Source: Sporothrix humicola
Lineage: Eukaryota > Ascomycota > Sordariomycetes > Ophiostomatales > Ophiostomataceae
Direction: 5' to 3'
DNA length: 64,000 nt
Assembly (NCBI GenBank): GCA_021396245.1
Contig: WNYE01000049.1
Coordinates: 186,001 to 250,000, forward strand
Every line of letters starts with the position of its first letter. Position 1 is the first letter of the stretch. Position numbers and translations under genes: made by a program. Positions 10,556 to 21,174 of the stretch are shown here, one piece after another. The notes beneath the pieces are model-generated. The model was not told the origin of the DNA, did no database searches, and saw only the letters and a list, made by a program, of their open reading frames with translations.

Positions 10556-10879
10556 TAGTCTCCAGATTATTGTGCCCATTTCTCCGATAGCTTGATTGTC
10601 GTGGCCGGCACCTTGTACAAGTTGACGTTCCAGTACGTCATGATTCTCGACGCTCCCACGTCCGGCAAAGTCACCTTTTACGACAATGGCGTCGCCGTCA
10701 AGGTCGTCGATATGGACGTGGCGTCGGAAAACGCAAACAATAATCTATTCTTTACAACGGACATTAGCTTCCAGACCACGTCGGCATCGTTCAAGGTTCA
10801 GATCACGTCCACGGACATTGATGTCGACTTTTTCGTGGCGGACTTTGTGGTTGTCAAGGAGTGTGCCACTGTTTATTAA
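10556..10879 (+). pseudogene. CBM_4_9-like protein, copy F, 3' half only
   Basis: After a TAG at 10556-10558 the frame reads SPDYCAHFSDSLIVVAGTLY and goes on with KLTFQYVMILDAPTSGKVTF to VDFFVADFVVVKECATVY. This aligns with the second half of the domain in copies C and E. No signal peptide, CRP motif, linker or first half is found between 10268 and 10556. The start of homology follows a TTAG that could be a splice acceptor, so a lost or diverged upstream exon is possible. Most likely a truncated duplicate. Confidence 0.65.
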
Positions 10880-11142
10880 CATGGGTTTACCGCGTATTGT
10901 GTTTCGAAGGAGTTCTTTGTAAGATAGAGTATGTCCTATTAATTTACTAAATTAGACATGGCAACAAACAAATGAATCTGTTAGAAAGGGTCTCTCAACC
11001 AAATTGTCCTAATAGCCTCTTGTTATTTACATCTTACATCAATGCTACTAACGTGTTGATGGAGAAGATTTGTGGTGTATATAACACTTATATTGGGTTG
11101 TTCTACCTACTGCGGTGACAAAAGCAAAATTGCAAAAAGTAC

Positions 11143-11163
11143 AAAAAAAAAAAAAAAAAAAAA
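11143..11163 (+). repeat. Poly(A) tract, 21 nt
   Basis: Uninterrupted A21 between CBM-like copy F and the next gene. One of at least six long A/T homopolymers in the window. Confidence 0.95.
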
Positions 11164-11271
11164 CAATACTATCAAACACATCCCCTCCATAGATCCCACC
11201 TATCATATGCCCATCTTGTATACTCGTAATGTATACATGCCCATGCACGGTGTCAGTGAACGAGCGAAGCC

Positions 11272-11733
11272 TCACTGGTAAGTGCTCTGGCTGGTTTTCT
11301 CACGCCGTTTCTTGGAATTCTCACCCGCAGCCTCAATCAATGCGGTCATCTCGCGCTTTCTCTTCGATTCTTCTCGTTTGTCCTTCGAATTCTCGGCGGC
11401 CTCGACCATCATCCTCTCTTCTTCATCGTTGGCGATGCGGATGGTGCCGTCCGAAGACATTTTCCTGTAATGTAAAAATCGTATTAGTACATGTATTGAG
11501 GGAAATAAGGACGGGGCAAGGATATTCTTACAGACTTGGTAGGCCGTTCAAAGTGGTATGAAATTTGGCTTTATTGACTGCAAAGATAGCTGTGATACCA
11601 ATGCCTAGTAATGGTCAATGGGTGTAATGTTGAGTAACATGCGTTTTGGAAATAGGAGCTCACCGCCGTCATATTTATATGCATTTATTTTAGCAGCAGA
11701 GAGATAATTGCTGATGCTTGTGATGACATTGAT
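11272..11733 (-). CDS. Small single-pass membrane-type protein, 5' end unresolved
   Basis: Three exons join in frame: 11733-11664, 11604-11532 and 11464-11272 (336 coding nt, 111 residues plus stop). The introns (59 and 67 nt) have GTGAGC...TAG and GTAAGA...CAG ends. The translation is INVITSISNYLSAAKINAYK, then a hydrophobic segment GGIGITAIFAVNKAK, then a highly charged helix (NDEEERMMVEAAENSKDKRE and following) ending TSQSTYQ. No ATG precedes the first exon part in frame, so another upstream exon is needed. If instead translation begins at the ATG at 11460, the product is a 62-residue charged helix. Family not recognised; the layout suits a small mitochondrial or ER membrane protein. Confidence 0.45.
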
Positions 11734-12659
11734 CTATTGTCTTCTCCATTCATCACCATGCCGCCTTTCTTTCCTACTCGATTTCCCCCTTTTGGGAACA
11801 GACTGAAAATATTCAGGCGCTCGTCAGAATGCCTCACGCCGGCAATAATAAATGGTTAAACTGTTGGCTTGGATGCCTCAGCATTTTTTGGCATATCCAT
11901 CTTAGGAACTGAACAAGATGATGGCCCGGCTGGTTCCATGTGATGATGTTTTTGACTCATGATAACATCTCTTACATCTAGGTTTAGGCAGAAAAACACT
12001 GCCTTCTCGTCGCCTTGAATAACCTGCATTGTGGCCAAGGAATATAAACCCTGGGCTTTATTTTGTTGTGTTCGTTTGCATTTGTTACCTCCGGAAGCCT
12101 TGAGTTTGTTACGGCCAGGAAGCCTTGAGTTTGTTACGGCCAGGAGATCATCTGGCGGCCATATGCGGCCGTCTTGCGGCCGTCTGTTGGCCGTCTGGCG
12201 ACCAAGTGGCATGTAAGGCAGAATTGAAAAGAAAAAAAAAAATTGAGATCACACGCCTGACATAGCATATACTACCATGCTGCTAAAACGCAGAGTAACT
12301 GATTGACTTTGCTAGATCAAGGTTGATTGACTAGAACACGAGAAGTATTTACATGAATGACACGACGTTGGAGTTGTGTAAGAGCACGTGATGCGGCTGA
12401 AGCCTCTCAAGCAGTAATATTTTAGGCGCTGTCCCGCCGTTTCACCACCTCTCACCGCCCCCTCATTTACATTTACGCGCCCAGCCCATGAACAACCTCG
12501 ATTGTAAGTAAACCGTGCATCGCAAAATTATTAAGAAAGCACGGCTTTTCCCTCAAGAAAGAAAACTAAAAGAGTCCAAGATTCAGCAGAGAAATCAATT
12601 TCAAACCGTTGTCTACCTCGCCTACCCCATTACGACATATTATTCAACGAGCAGCTGAA
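11734..12659. other. Intergenic before the APH-like gene
   Basis: Contains the 12.1-kb short repeats, an A-run near 12230 and probably the missing first exon of the small membrane protein; otherwise nothing seen. Confidence 0.5.
12092..12200 (+). repeat. Short tandem duplication plus CGGCC-rich imperfect repeat
   Basis: A 26-nt unit beginning GAAGCCTTGAGTTTGTTACG occurs twice in direct succession (about 12092-12143), followed by three imperfect copies of a CGGCCGTCTTG-like unit. There is no convincing coding frame. Confidence 0.8.
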
Positions 12660-14176
12660 ATGCCCTCCAAACCCAGGAGAACACGTTCAGAAAAGGATGA
12701 CCTCGTTTGGGAGAAACTCGACGAGCGCATCGACGAATGGGTGACGATGGCCAGAAAAACGGAGATGTGCCGGTCCGCCATAAAAGTTATTCTTGAACAC
12801 CGGCCCGGCGATGCTGTCGAGCTTCACGCGTTACGAAAGGGCGGCTACAACATTGTCTACCGTCTCGAGTACAAGAATGGCAAATCAGTCATTATGCGGA
12901 TTCCCATCAAAGGTGTGTTATGCAATGATTTTCAAAGATAGAGATTTGATCAAAGAGAGAGATTTGACTAACACATATAGACTCCGTACCATTTGCAGAT
13001 GAAAAGGTCCGGTACGAGGTTGCCACTATGAAGTACCTCAAAGCGCACACGACGATTCCAGTGCCAGAAGTCTATCACTATGGCATGGCTTCTGAGAATC
13101 CTCTTGGACTTGGACCATTCATTATCATGGAATACATTGAACACGAGCGAAACCTGTCCAGAGCCCTCCAAGACCCAAGCATAACGCCTGGTCGACGGCC
13201 GCTTCTGGATCCCAATATTGATGAAGAGAAACTAGAGTCTATCTACACGCAAGTGGCGGATATTCTTCTCCAGTTGGATTATTTGAAATTCAACCGAGTT
13301 GGCTCCCTCCTCGAGGACGAGACAACCGGCAAGATTGACGTGGGAGGACGGCCTCTGCTGAGCAACATGATTGATCTCGTTGTGCACACCGACATGCCCG
13401 AAGACGGTATCTTCCCAAAGCCAGACACAACATACACCAATGCAAAAGACTGGTACGCGGCCATGGCAGACATCCACTTGGCACAGCTCGTCTTCCAGAT
13501 GAGGGATGCCGTCGAGAATGAGGACGACGCCCGAGACAAGTACATGGCTAGGCAGCTCTTCCGCCGGTCCGTGGCCGAGAACAAGTATCTCAAGGAGGAC
13601 AGTCTCACCCAGGACTTCACCTTGTACTCGGAGGATCTGCGGCCAGCCAACATCTTGGTCGACAAGAACGACAAGATTGTCGGAGTTATTGACTGGGAGT
13701 TTGCCTATGTAGCGCCACGGTCCTACAGCGGCTGCCCGCCCTGGTGGCTCTTGATCGAAGAGCCCGAGTCATGGCCACTTGGTGGAATCAAAGTCTGGCA
13801 AGAGCTGTATGCAGCACGCCTGGAAACCTTTCTGCGTGTGATGAAGACGGTAGAATCTGGACGGCCAATCGTTGAAGGAGAACTGCCTCTCTCAGAACGT
13901 ATGAGGGCCAGCTGGGAGACTAAATCGTGGATGCTTAACTACGGGGCACGCCGTTCATGGGCTTTTGATTTCATGTGGTGGAGGCATGCCGACGAGTACG
14001 TCTACGGCTTCAACCGAAATCAAGACCACCAAGCCCGGCTAGAGATGTTAACCCCCGAGCAGAGAGAACAGACGGAGAAATTCGTGGCACGCAAGCTGGA
14101 AGAGAACAAGAGCAAGGAAATCGTCAAAAAGAGTCGAGACGAGGCTGTGCAGGATTTAGCACAGTATCTGATTTGA
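12660..14176 (+). CDS. APH-fold (aminoglycoside phosphotransferase family) kinase-like protein
   Basis: Exons 12660-12912 and 12999-14176 flank an 86-nt intron (GTGTGT...TTTGCAG); the spliced frame is 476 residues. The junction restores IKDEKVRYEVATMKYLKAHT, the alphaC-like region after the N-lobe YNIVYRLEYKNGKSVIMRIP. The catalytic loop reads LYSEDLRPANILVD with Asp at about 297, and the metal-binding Asp is in VIDWEFAYVAP at about 316. In the family the loop is usually H-G-D, so SED is a variation at the His position, while both key Asp are kept. The C-terminus is a long basic helix. Such proteins are common in fungi; substrates are mostly unknown and antibiotic resistance should not be assumed. 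Confidence 0.85.
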
Positions 14177-14441
14177 GGAGAGACGGTGAAATCAAATTTT
14201 ATTAAATACATGCCATGATGAAATCTGAAAATAGAAAACGGGAGGCTTGAGCAAGGACGTTGTAGTTGAACAATGAAAATCAAGGGAGATACAAAAGTAA
14301 GAAGATGAAAGCTGCCCATTTTCAATGCTGGTCTGAAAACCATCTGTCGACAAACTCCTGCCTTACTCTTCTCTGCGATATTTAAGAATTAATATTCCTG
14401 TAGTAGCATGTCCATTCAGGCCAGATGACATCAACGTCTCG

Positions 14442-15622
14442 TCAGTGAGGGTGGCGGGTATTGCAGCCCTTGCATCTAACTGTATATGTCCAGGAACATC
14501 CGGGCACGTATTCAACACGACAATCGAAGTTCGCCTTGCAGTGGCGGCAACCCGTGGTCTGATTGATCTTGGTGAAACACTTTTCAACAGCAGAGGTTGT
14601 GTCCGCATTGGCAGTCTTTGCGGCCCTGGAGGCGGCCACGGCCCTGGAGGCGGTCACCTGGAGGTCAACCACACGAGCAGCCATGTTCTTGATAAACTCC
14701 AATGTGAAGTTGTCGATGGAGATGAGGCCGAGGAGATCGAGGTCGAAGCCTGTGTCAAGGCAAACGAGATCCTCGACGTGCTCTCCTGCCAGCTTTGCAA
14801 ACAGCCGATGAAGGTTGGTGTCGCCAGTGTCCGACGACACGATCTTGGCTGCCTCTGCAAAGATATCGGGGCTCCATTCGTCCTTGAAAAAGGACTGGAT
14901 CTCAGCATTGGCTGCCTCGCACAGCGGCTTGATTTGGAAGAAGTCGCCAATGCAGTTCATGCGGACAAGTGCAAGCAGTCTCTTTTCCGACTTGCGATGG
15001 AGCTTCAGGGCTTCATGCTCAGGATCAACGGCGGACGATGTATTGGCCTCGTTTGCATCATCGTCTGCAACATCCTCAGCGACTTCGTCGTTGCCCTCTT
15101 CTGTTTCTTCTTCTTCTCCGCCTTGTTCGTTTTCTTCGTCTCCTTCGTCGTCGTCTTCGGCGACTTCAGCGGCCAGAAGCTCGTCTTCAGGAGCTGGAAT
15201 ATCCGCAGCAGTCTCCGCATCGAGAGGCTCTGTGGCAGCGTCGTGTCCCTGGTCGTTGTCTTCATCGCCCTGCTCCTCCTCATCGCTTGGAGAGTCATCC
15301 TTTTCAGGCCAAACATCTGGTGCCGCGTACATGAACCGAAGCATCCGTTTGACAGTGTCAATGTCAAAGGTTGTGATCTTGAACGTGTTGTTCGTTGCTT
15401 CCTAGATGACGCATGGTGATTAGCTACCGTGTCGACTCTGAGAATAAACTGAAAAGCCAATGTGTGACTGACCTCAAAGCTGCCCATGAGGCCAGCACGA
15501 AGAACAGAAGACTGAGGGCAGATGATCATCTTGTGAGCCTTGAACTCAGTGCCGCCGCATTCGATGATGCAGTCACTAAATTCTCCCGAGGAGAGGAGCG
15601 TGGATACGTGGTCGAGAGGCAT
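14442..15622 (-). CDS. BTB1: BTB/POZ protein with C-terminal CX2C-CX2C module
   Basis: Exon 1 15622-15473 (exactly 50 codons), intron 15402-15472, exon 2 15401-14442; 369 residues. Exon 1 carries the first BTB half (SGEFSDCIIECGGTEFKAHK, then MIICPQSSVLRAGLMGSFE). Exon 2 begins EATNNTFKITTFDIDTVKRM and LRFMYAAPDVW. A very acidic, low-complexity linker (about residues 80-165) separates this from the second BTB helix pair (LLALVRMNCIGDFFQIKPL). Residues 335-338 CRHC and 360-363 CKGC form CX2C-X21-CX2C, a likely zinc ribbon, with extra Cys between them. BTB domains dimerise and often recruit Cul3 ligases; no role is known for this domain pairing. The long plus-strand frame across it is a shadow. 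Confidence 0.85.
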
Positions 15623-16359
15623 CTTGGTCTGGGTTGCAGCGCATGGGTAGATGAGTTATTGAAGAAAGTAAGTAGTGGAGAGAAGAAGAGAGCGAGAGCA
15701 GAGTCTCCCGGCAATTTTAAGTTGAAAGAAAAAAGAAAAGTTTTTGAAGGAGAGAAAAGTATTATTTAAACCAAACAAAAGAATTAAACTTTCAATTTAC
15801 TGCTGGCGGGTGCCAGCAAGCGTGAAGTTTCGTTTGTTCACAGCGAATTCACGCGTGAATTTTCTTGTGAGTGAACGTCCCGTTAGCGGCATACACAAAC
15901 ATGATCGCGAATAGCTTTAAATGTGATCGGGAGGCATGGCTGACTGTTGGGTGTGGACTGTTGTAGAAGATGATGTTGTAGTAGATGGTTTGGTAAGAAG
16001 AGAAGAAGAAGTGTTCTAGTTTGCGGCAGTCTTGGTATTTAACAAGATGTCAATTCGTTGGGGGATAGAAACAGACAGATGGCTTTAGAAGATATTGGTT
16101 GAACAAGCAAGGTATTAAATGAAAAAAGAAAAAAAATGAGTGCACATTCCCATATTATGTGTTGTGTTCCTGAATTGCCATTCATTCAAAGCAAACAAGA
16201 TGTCTTGATGTGGTGAATGTAGTCATGGCTTTTGTTTGATTATGGGACCTCACTACGGAGGTAATATGGTCTTTTAAAATCACGGGGAAATCACACATTC
16301 ACTTAGATACTAAACCCTGTATTCTGTGTTCTATTCAGATTGCTCGACGCCTCTGTAAG
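15623..16359. other. Intergenic, BTB1 promoter and BTB2 3' flank
   Basis: Holds the ACGCGT palindrome; no BTB remnant recognised. Confidence 0.5.
15846..15861. promoter_or_regulatory. 16-bp perfect palindrome with ACGCGT core upstream of BTB1
   Basis: AATTCACGCGTGAATT is its own reverse complement. The core is the MluI cell-cycle box (MCB) bound by Mbp1/MBF-type APSES factors in fungi. It lies about 230 nt before the BTB1 start, about the same distance as the ACGCGT elements before BTB5 and BTB6. Confidence 0.5.
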
Positions 16360-17295
16360 CTACATGGTAAAGGAATAATCACAGTCCAGGCACTTGACTG
16401 TATATGTCTCTGGGCACCCAGGCGAATACGAAACGTGACGACGATCTGTCTCTCCACAGGACACACAGTATTCCGTGGTAATGTTGAGCATATTGAAGCA
16501 CTTTTCAGCTGCGGTGAAAGCATCAGTCGCCTTCTTTTTGCAGTCAGTAGCCGTCTGCTGTAGATTGGTCATGCGGTCACAAATGTTTGTGACAAATTCT
16601 TGAACAAATCGGTCAAGGCGGGCCAGTGCCTGCAGATCGCAGCCTTCAATCTCCTCAATATGCTCTGCAGCGAACTTTGTAAACAAGGAATGCAGATTCT
16701 CATCGCCGCTATCGGAAGCGACAACTCTTGCTGCATCCAGGAATATGGTGACGTTCCATTTGGCGACGAGAAACTCCTGGATTTTGGCATTGACTTCCTC
16801 AATCAGATTGTCGAGACGATAGAAATCGGCAATGCAGTTCAGGCGAACAAGGGAGATCAGTTGTCTGTCGTCCTTGCGCAGTTGCTCATCACGGATGGCC
16901 TTCTTCCTTTCCTCGTCGATTTCATCCTCACCTGTTGCTTGTGAGGTTGCCGTGTTGGTTTTATCATCGTCGGTCGTTGATTCAAAAACGCCAGGCGCAC
17001 CGTACATGTAACGGAGCATTTGCTTGACGGTATCGATGTCGAAGCCCGTAATAGTGAACACATTGGTCTGAGCTTCCTGTTTGATTTCAATGGGTTAAAC
17101 CAAATTATATAAATACCACAGCAACATGATGGCAGCCAGACTTACCTCAAATTCTCCCATGAAAGCGGCGCGGAAGACAGAGGACTGGGGACAGATGACC
17201 ATCTTGTGCGCTGGGAGCATTTCTCCCTCGCACTCAATGATGCAGTCACTGTACTCGTCCGAAAAGAGCAGCAATGCAATATGATTGGGAGACAT
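16360..17295 (-). CDS. BTB2: BTB/POZ protein with CX2C-CX2C module
   Basis: Exon 1 17295-17146 (50 codons: MSPNHIALLLFSDEYSDCII and on), intron 17077-17145, exon 2 17076-16360; 288 residues. Exon 2 opens EAQTNVFTITGFDIDTVKQM then LRYMYGAPGVFE. The linker is shorter than in BTB1 (TTDDDKTNTATSQATGEDEI). The second BTB part is LISLVRLNCIADFYRLDNLI. The tail has CVSC at 254-257 and CLDC at 279-282 (X21), with one extra Cys between, as in BTB1. Closest relatives are BTB1 and BTB3. Intact as far as can be read. Confidence 0.85.
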
Positions 17296-17750
17296 GGTGT
17301 GCGGCCAGGAGATGGGGAGCGGATATTTAGAGAGAAAGAGAGGAACTCTCTTCGAGATGTCTAGACAGAGATGAGAAGAAATAAAGAAGAGGTGAGAGCA
17401 GGTCGTTTAAGCACAAGTTTTATCTCCATTGTCAAGTGGGAAATGAATGAATAGTGGAACAAGCAACAGTCAGAACAAACAAGATTGGAGTGAATACCAG
17501 CAAACGGTTCAAAGGGCAATATTTACTATGTCAAACACATCAAGTGTAGTCTAGCAACAGTGAATGGGTGAGTGCCATCACATAAGCTCAGTTGATTATT
17601 AGTGATAATTTTAATAACATAGATCCATGTCACGACGCTACGCCACGGCGATGAAATTATCCAGTTTTTTTGACTCCAGCAAATTTGAGTTCTATTCAAT
17701 CTCCTATCATGCGTATTCATTCGCAAAGGCCTTACTTGCAGCATATCAAA
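17296..17750. other. Intergenic, BTB2 promoter and BTB3 3' flank
   Basis: No ACGCGT box and no BTB remnant seen. Confidence 0.5.
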
Positions 17751-18835
17751 CTAACACGAACGGTGTCTTGTACGACAGCTTTTGCATCTGACCGTGTAGT
17801 TGAGAGTGCCGAAAGCATGTTCGACGCGACACCCAAAGTCTTTTTCACAGTGGCGGCAAAAGTCGACTTTCTCGACAATCTCAAAGGCTTCATCAGTAGC
17901 CGTTTTTAGATCCTCCTCCTTCTTTTCAGCCAAGTGCAGTTTTTGTTCCAAGAAGGCAATTTTTGACCTCAGGTCCTTCACAAGAGTGTCTGTTTGTGTC
18001 ATGAGATGATGTGTTCGTTTCATGAAATGGTAGACAAACCCGTCAAGCGGCGCCAGAAGATCCGTATCCAGGAGCTCAAAATAATCCAAGTGATCAGCGG
18101 TCGTAATTGCCAACAACTTGTGAAGTTTAGGATCGTGAGACTCTGTAGCAATAAGGCTAACAGCAATATTGAAGATATATGGGTCCAAGTCCGTCTTGAG
18201 AAACGATTCGACCTTTTCACGTCCTTGACCGCTCATGTCGCCGAGGTCGAAGTAGTTCGCAATGTTGCAGAGCTTGACTATGATTGCCAGTCTGTCTTCG
18301 GGCCCCTTGGGCGCCTCGACACTTGTGTCAGCTGGCTTTTCGTAGAGTACAAGCGCGCCTTCGACGGTGGCATTGGTAGCTTCGTTGTCAGCAGGGCGCG
18401 GGGTGCTAGGTAGTACATTCACCGATTCCTCGGGAAGAATGTCTGCTGTAGACTGGACAGTGGTCTTGTTGTCCTTGCAATTGGGGCTGCCTTTGTCTGT
18501 CTCCTCGGGCCACACCCCTTCTTTACCGTAGAGGAAGTTAAGTAGTCGCTTGACAATGTCAACGTCGAAGCCTTCAATCTTGTAGTTGTTGGTTTGGCCT
18601 TCCTGTGAATTGTGCCGTGTTAGAGTATGAGGATAAAAAAGGCGTGAGGGAAAAAAAAAAAAAAAACTACGCCTGGTGGACTGACCTTGAACTCTCCCAT
18701 GAGGGCAGCGCGAAATACCGGCGATTGAGTGCAGATGATCATTTTGTGAGTCTTGAATGTCTGGCCTTCGCACTCGATAGTGCAGTCGCTGAATTCTCCC
18801 GTGGAGAGCAGCCTAGCAATGTGACTGGAAGGCAT
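17751..18835 (-). CDS. BTB3: BTB/POZ protein with CX2C-CX2C module
   Basis: Exon 1 18835-18686 (50 codons, MPSSHIARLLSTGEFSDCTI and on), intron 18603-18685, exon 2 18602-17751; 333 residues. The ATG at 18835 is chosen over upstream in-frame ATGs because it gives the array's standard 50-codon exon. Exon 2: EGQTNNYKIEGFDVDIVKRL, LNFLYGKEGVWPE, a Pro/Thr/Asn-rich linker, LAIIVKLCNIANYFDLGDM, then a heptad-like helix (LRSKIAFLEQKLHLAEKKEE) and the tail CRHC 299-302, CKSC 323-326 (X20). The intron contains an A16 tract. Confidence 0.85.
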
Positions 18836-19489
18836 CTTGGGTTGATCTGTCATGTACATATCGGCGAGAAAGTCGAAGTGTGTGATTGAGAAAGAAAACA
18901 AAATGCAAAGGGATTGTATTTTGAGGCGTGTTTGAGTTGAATAAATAGAAACCAGAGGCTGCAAAACTACAGGAAGAGAGCAAAACGTTCATAGTCGCAT
19001 GCCAAACAAATGTGTTTGCAATTCACTACAACAGCATCTGAGATTGTGGCAATTTGTTTACTGTTGGTGTATCAATGGTGAGCTCGTGTACCTAGTATCA
19101 TTGAATGTCTTGCCCACGTTCACAATATGAACTTAAATGTACTTGCACTATAGATATTTGAGAGCATCTCTTCCTTAGCCGTTCAGTTAATTAATTATAT
19201 TTTCGAATAATTTTACCGTAAATTTACAGACTGTCAAGTAGAAGGTACCCGTTAAGATTATTAATGATCAAATGTTACATTTGAAACTAAATTTCTTCAA
19301 AAAACAAATTCATTTACGACTCCATCAGTAGTTCCAATCCTTGATCTCCAAACAACTTTCAAATTTTAAATGTAGTAGAATACCACATTCTCTGTAGGAA
19401 AGACAAGAAACTTCTTTCAAAGTGATGCAATTCTCGATTCTTTCAGCTCGTTACACATGTCAATAACCTTCAGTCGAGCCAGCCCGGCC
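18836..19489. other. Intergenic, BTB3 promoter
   Basis: A/T-rich around 19130-19390; no ACGCGT box, nothing coding recognised. Confidence 0.5.
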
Positions 19490-19636
19490 CTGGTTGCATC
19501 ATTCTTAGGCAGCGTTGAACACATCGCTCTGGGCTGCAATGACCTCGCGATGGACATGAAAAATCTCCCCATCACACTAGAGGCTACAATTGCTCTCTCC
19601 TTGTAAGGCGAGGATAACACGGATGTCGTCAGACAT
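19490..19636 (-). pseudogene. BTB first-exon remnant with stops
   Basis: Reading from the ATG at 19636: MSDDIRVILALQGESNCSL, TAG at 19577-19579, then CDGEIFHVHREVIAAQSDVF NAA and TAA. The core FHVHREVIAAQSDVFNAA is clearly the BTB exon-1 motif of this array (compare FPVHKVIVAKHSPVIAAA of BTB20). Directly after it, in another frame, comes NDATRAGLARLKVIDMCNEL, which resembles the helix just before the first CX2C of other members. This suggests an internal deletion joining exon 1 to the tail. Confidence 0.55.
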
Positions 19637-19749
19637 CTTGCGTTTGTCTGCGAATGGGCCGGATAAAGCTGGATATAGGGTGGTGTGCGTGTTGTCGTCG
19701 AGCCAGATAGAAATCGGCTCGTCACTGTCGATGAAGCATGAGAAAGAAG

Positions 19750-19930
19750 AAAAATTAGAAAAGAAAGATAAAAAAGTAACCCGAGTTGTTATGGATGTAA
19801 CCGGTGAACTTCTCGCCGCAATGCTGCATAAGCTTTTCAAGAACCTTCGCGGCGGCAGCGTTGGATGCAGAACGTCTCCTCACAATCGATTTCTGGAAGT
19901 CCCTTCATCCAAAACCGGTCCAATTAAATG
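19750..19930 (-). pseudogene. BTB tail remnant (first CX2C knuckle half)
   Basis: The reverse strand reads SNAAAAKVLEKLMQHCGEKF then TGYIHNNSGYFF before running into an A/T-rich stop region. It matches the segment before and through the first knuckle of BTB4 and BTB5 (KHCGEEFNGYIENSSGFFF), but the first Cys of CX2C and the second knuckle are gone. Confidence 0.6.
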
Positions 19931-19997
19931 TCAAACGATTCTGTCAATAAGATGCACAACTCTTCTCATATTAAAAACCCCAGATCCTAGAGTCTTA

Positions 19998-20656
19998 CTA
20001 AAGCCTGTCAGGGTAACAGGCTTTGCACTCTAAAGCATAGAAGAAGACGGAATCGCTGTTGATCTAACCGGTGATTTTTTTTCACCAAAATGATTGCAAG
20101 AGTGTGTGTTCTTCAGCTTTACGATGGCCTTTGCGGCGGCAGCATTGGAAGCAGACGACCCCCGAACGATCGCCTTCTGGAACTCGACTTGGGTCACCAG
20201 ATGGTCATGGTGTGCCTTAGCTGCGTCGAGCTTTTTAACAACATCTTTCATAATCACAGCAGCGTAGTTGTTGAGGGAACGATTTGTTGTCAAATCGATG
20301 CCAGATTCGACTAGCTCGCAGACGTGTTTGGCCGCAGAAGCGGCAAAGAGCTCGTGAGCTTGGGTATTGATGAAACCAAAGTTAACGATCTCCGACGTAT
20401 GTACAGAAGCCGCGAGCCGCCAGATCTCATCGGCTTCGTGTCGGATGTCGGGTATTGTAGCGACCCGGAGACCTTCTACGGCGTAGCAGTAGGATGGGCC
20501 GTTGATTTCAATCCGTGGCTGAAGATGACTGGCGTGAGAGTCATCCTTGGTGGTTGGGATGTGAATTCGACAAAAGTCAAGGTGGAAGTGGTAACCTTGT
20601 CCATTGGTCAGGGCCAGGAGTTGGCCTAGCATTATGTAGTATCGACCAAGTGTCAT
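19998..20656 (-). pseudogene. BTB4: N-truncated BTB-family gene with frameshift and nonsense
   Basis: The open part matches exon 2 of BTB5 (HLQPRIEINGPSYCYAVEGL to LVTQVEFQKAIVRGSSASN). After CNHFGEK a run of A shifts the frame. The correct frame then reads TG, TAG, INSDSVFFYALECKACYPDR L, TAG; the internal TAG stands where relatives have Tyr. The second knuckle CKAC is preserved beyond the damage. No BTB first exon precedes it. Confidence 0.7.
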
Positions 20657-20719
20657 GGGCCCAAGACATAGACACTACTTATGGACATGCCCGAAGTTAC
20701 CACCAAGAGTTAGTTTGTT

Positions 20720-20960
20720 TTGATCAGGCTGCCCTCGCTGCCATGATGATTGCATGCATACAGATGGCATCCTTGCATCTCACAAAGGACCAAAACCCCA
20801 TGCATTTTCAATGTAGCCATTGAACAATTCACTGCAGTGCTCGCAGCAGCCTCCCATGAGCTTTTCGATTGCTTTGTTGACGGCTTCAAGACGGAAGTAT
20901 CCAAGCCGGACTCGACCAGCTCACACATTTGCCGTCGAAATTCTGTGCGGCCTGGCAAAG
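20720..20960 (-). pseudogene. BTB tail remnant with CEHC knuckle
   Basis: One frame gives MCELVESGLDTSVL (matches CELVESGIDLTTN of BTB4); a shifted frame gives AVNKAIEKLMGGCCEHCSEL FNGYIENAWGF; a further shift gives VLCEMQGCHLYA. The pieces are in the right order for one decayed group-II tail, so at least two frameshifts have occurred. Confidence 0.6.
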
Positions 20961-21174
20961 GATGGGTGAAGGTTTGCACTTTCACCTAAGTTTGTTTGTT
21001 GGTCAATGCCAACACCCTAATTGCACACAAATATCGAGCATATTTCAGTTGGAAGTTAATGAAAAGCGATTTGTGTTAGGTAAATTCTGGGACGCTACTA
21101 AAGATAGAAATCATCTGTCTACCTGACATCCACGACTTGATCATGACCCCCAATCAGACAGCACAGTACGGCGA

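Noticed and set aside
14445..15419. 324-codon plus-strand frame opposite BTB1
   Set aside because: Antisense to a clear BTB gene; composition mirrors its acidic linker and there is no recognisable domain.
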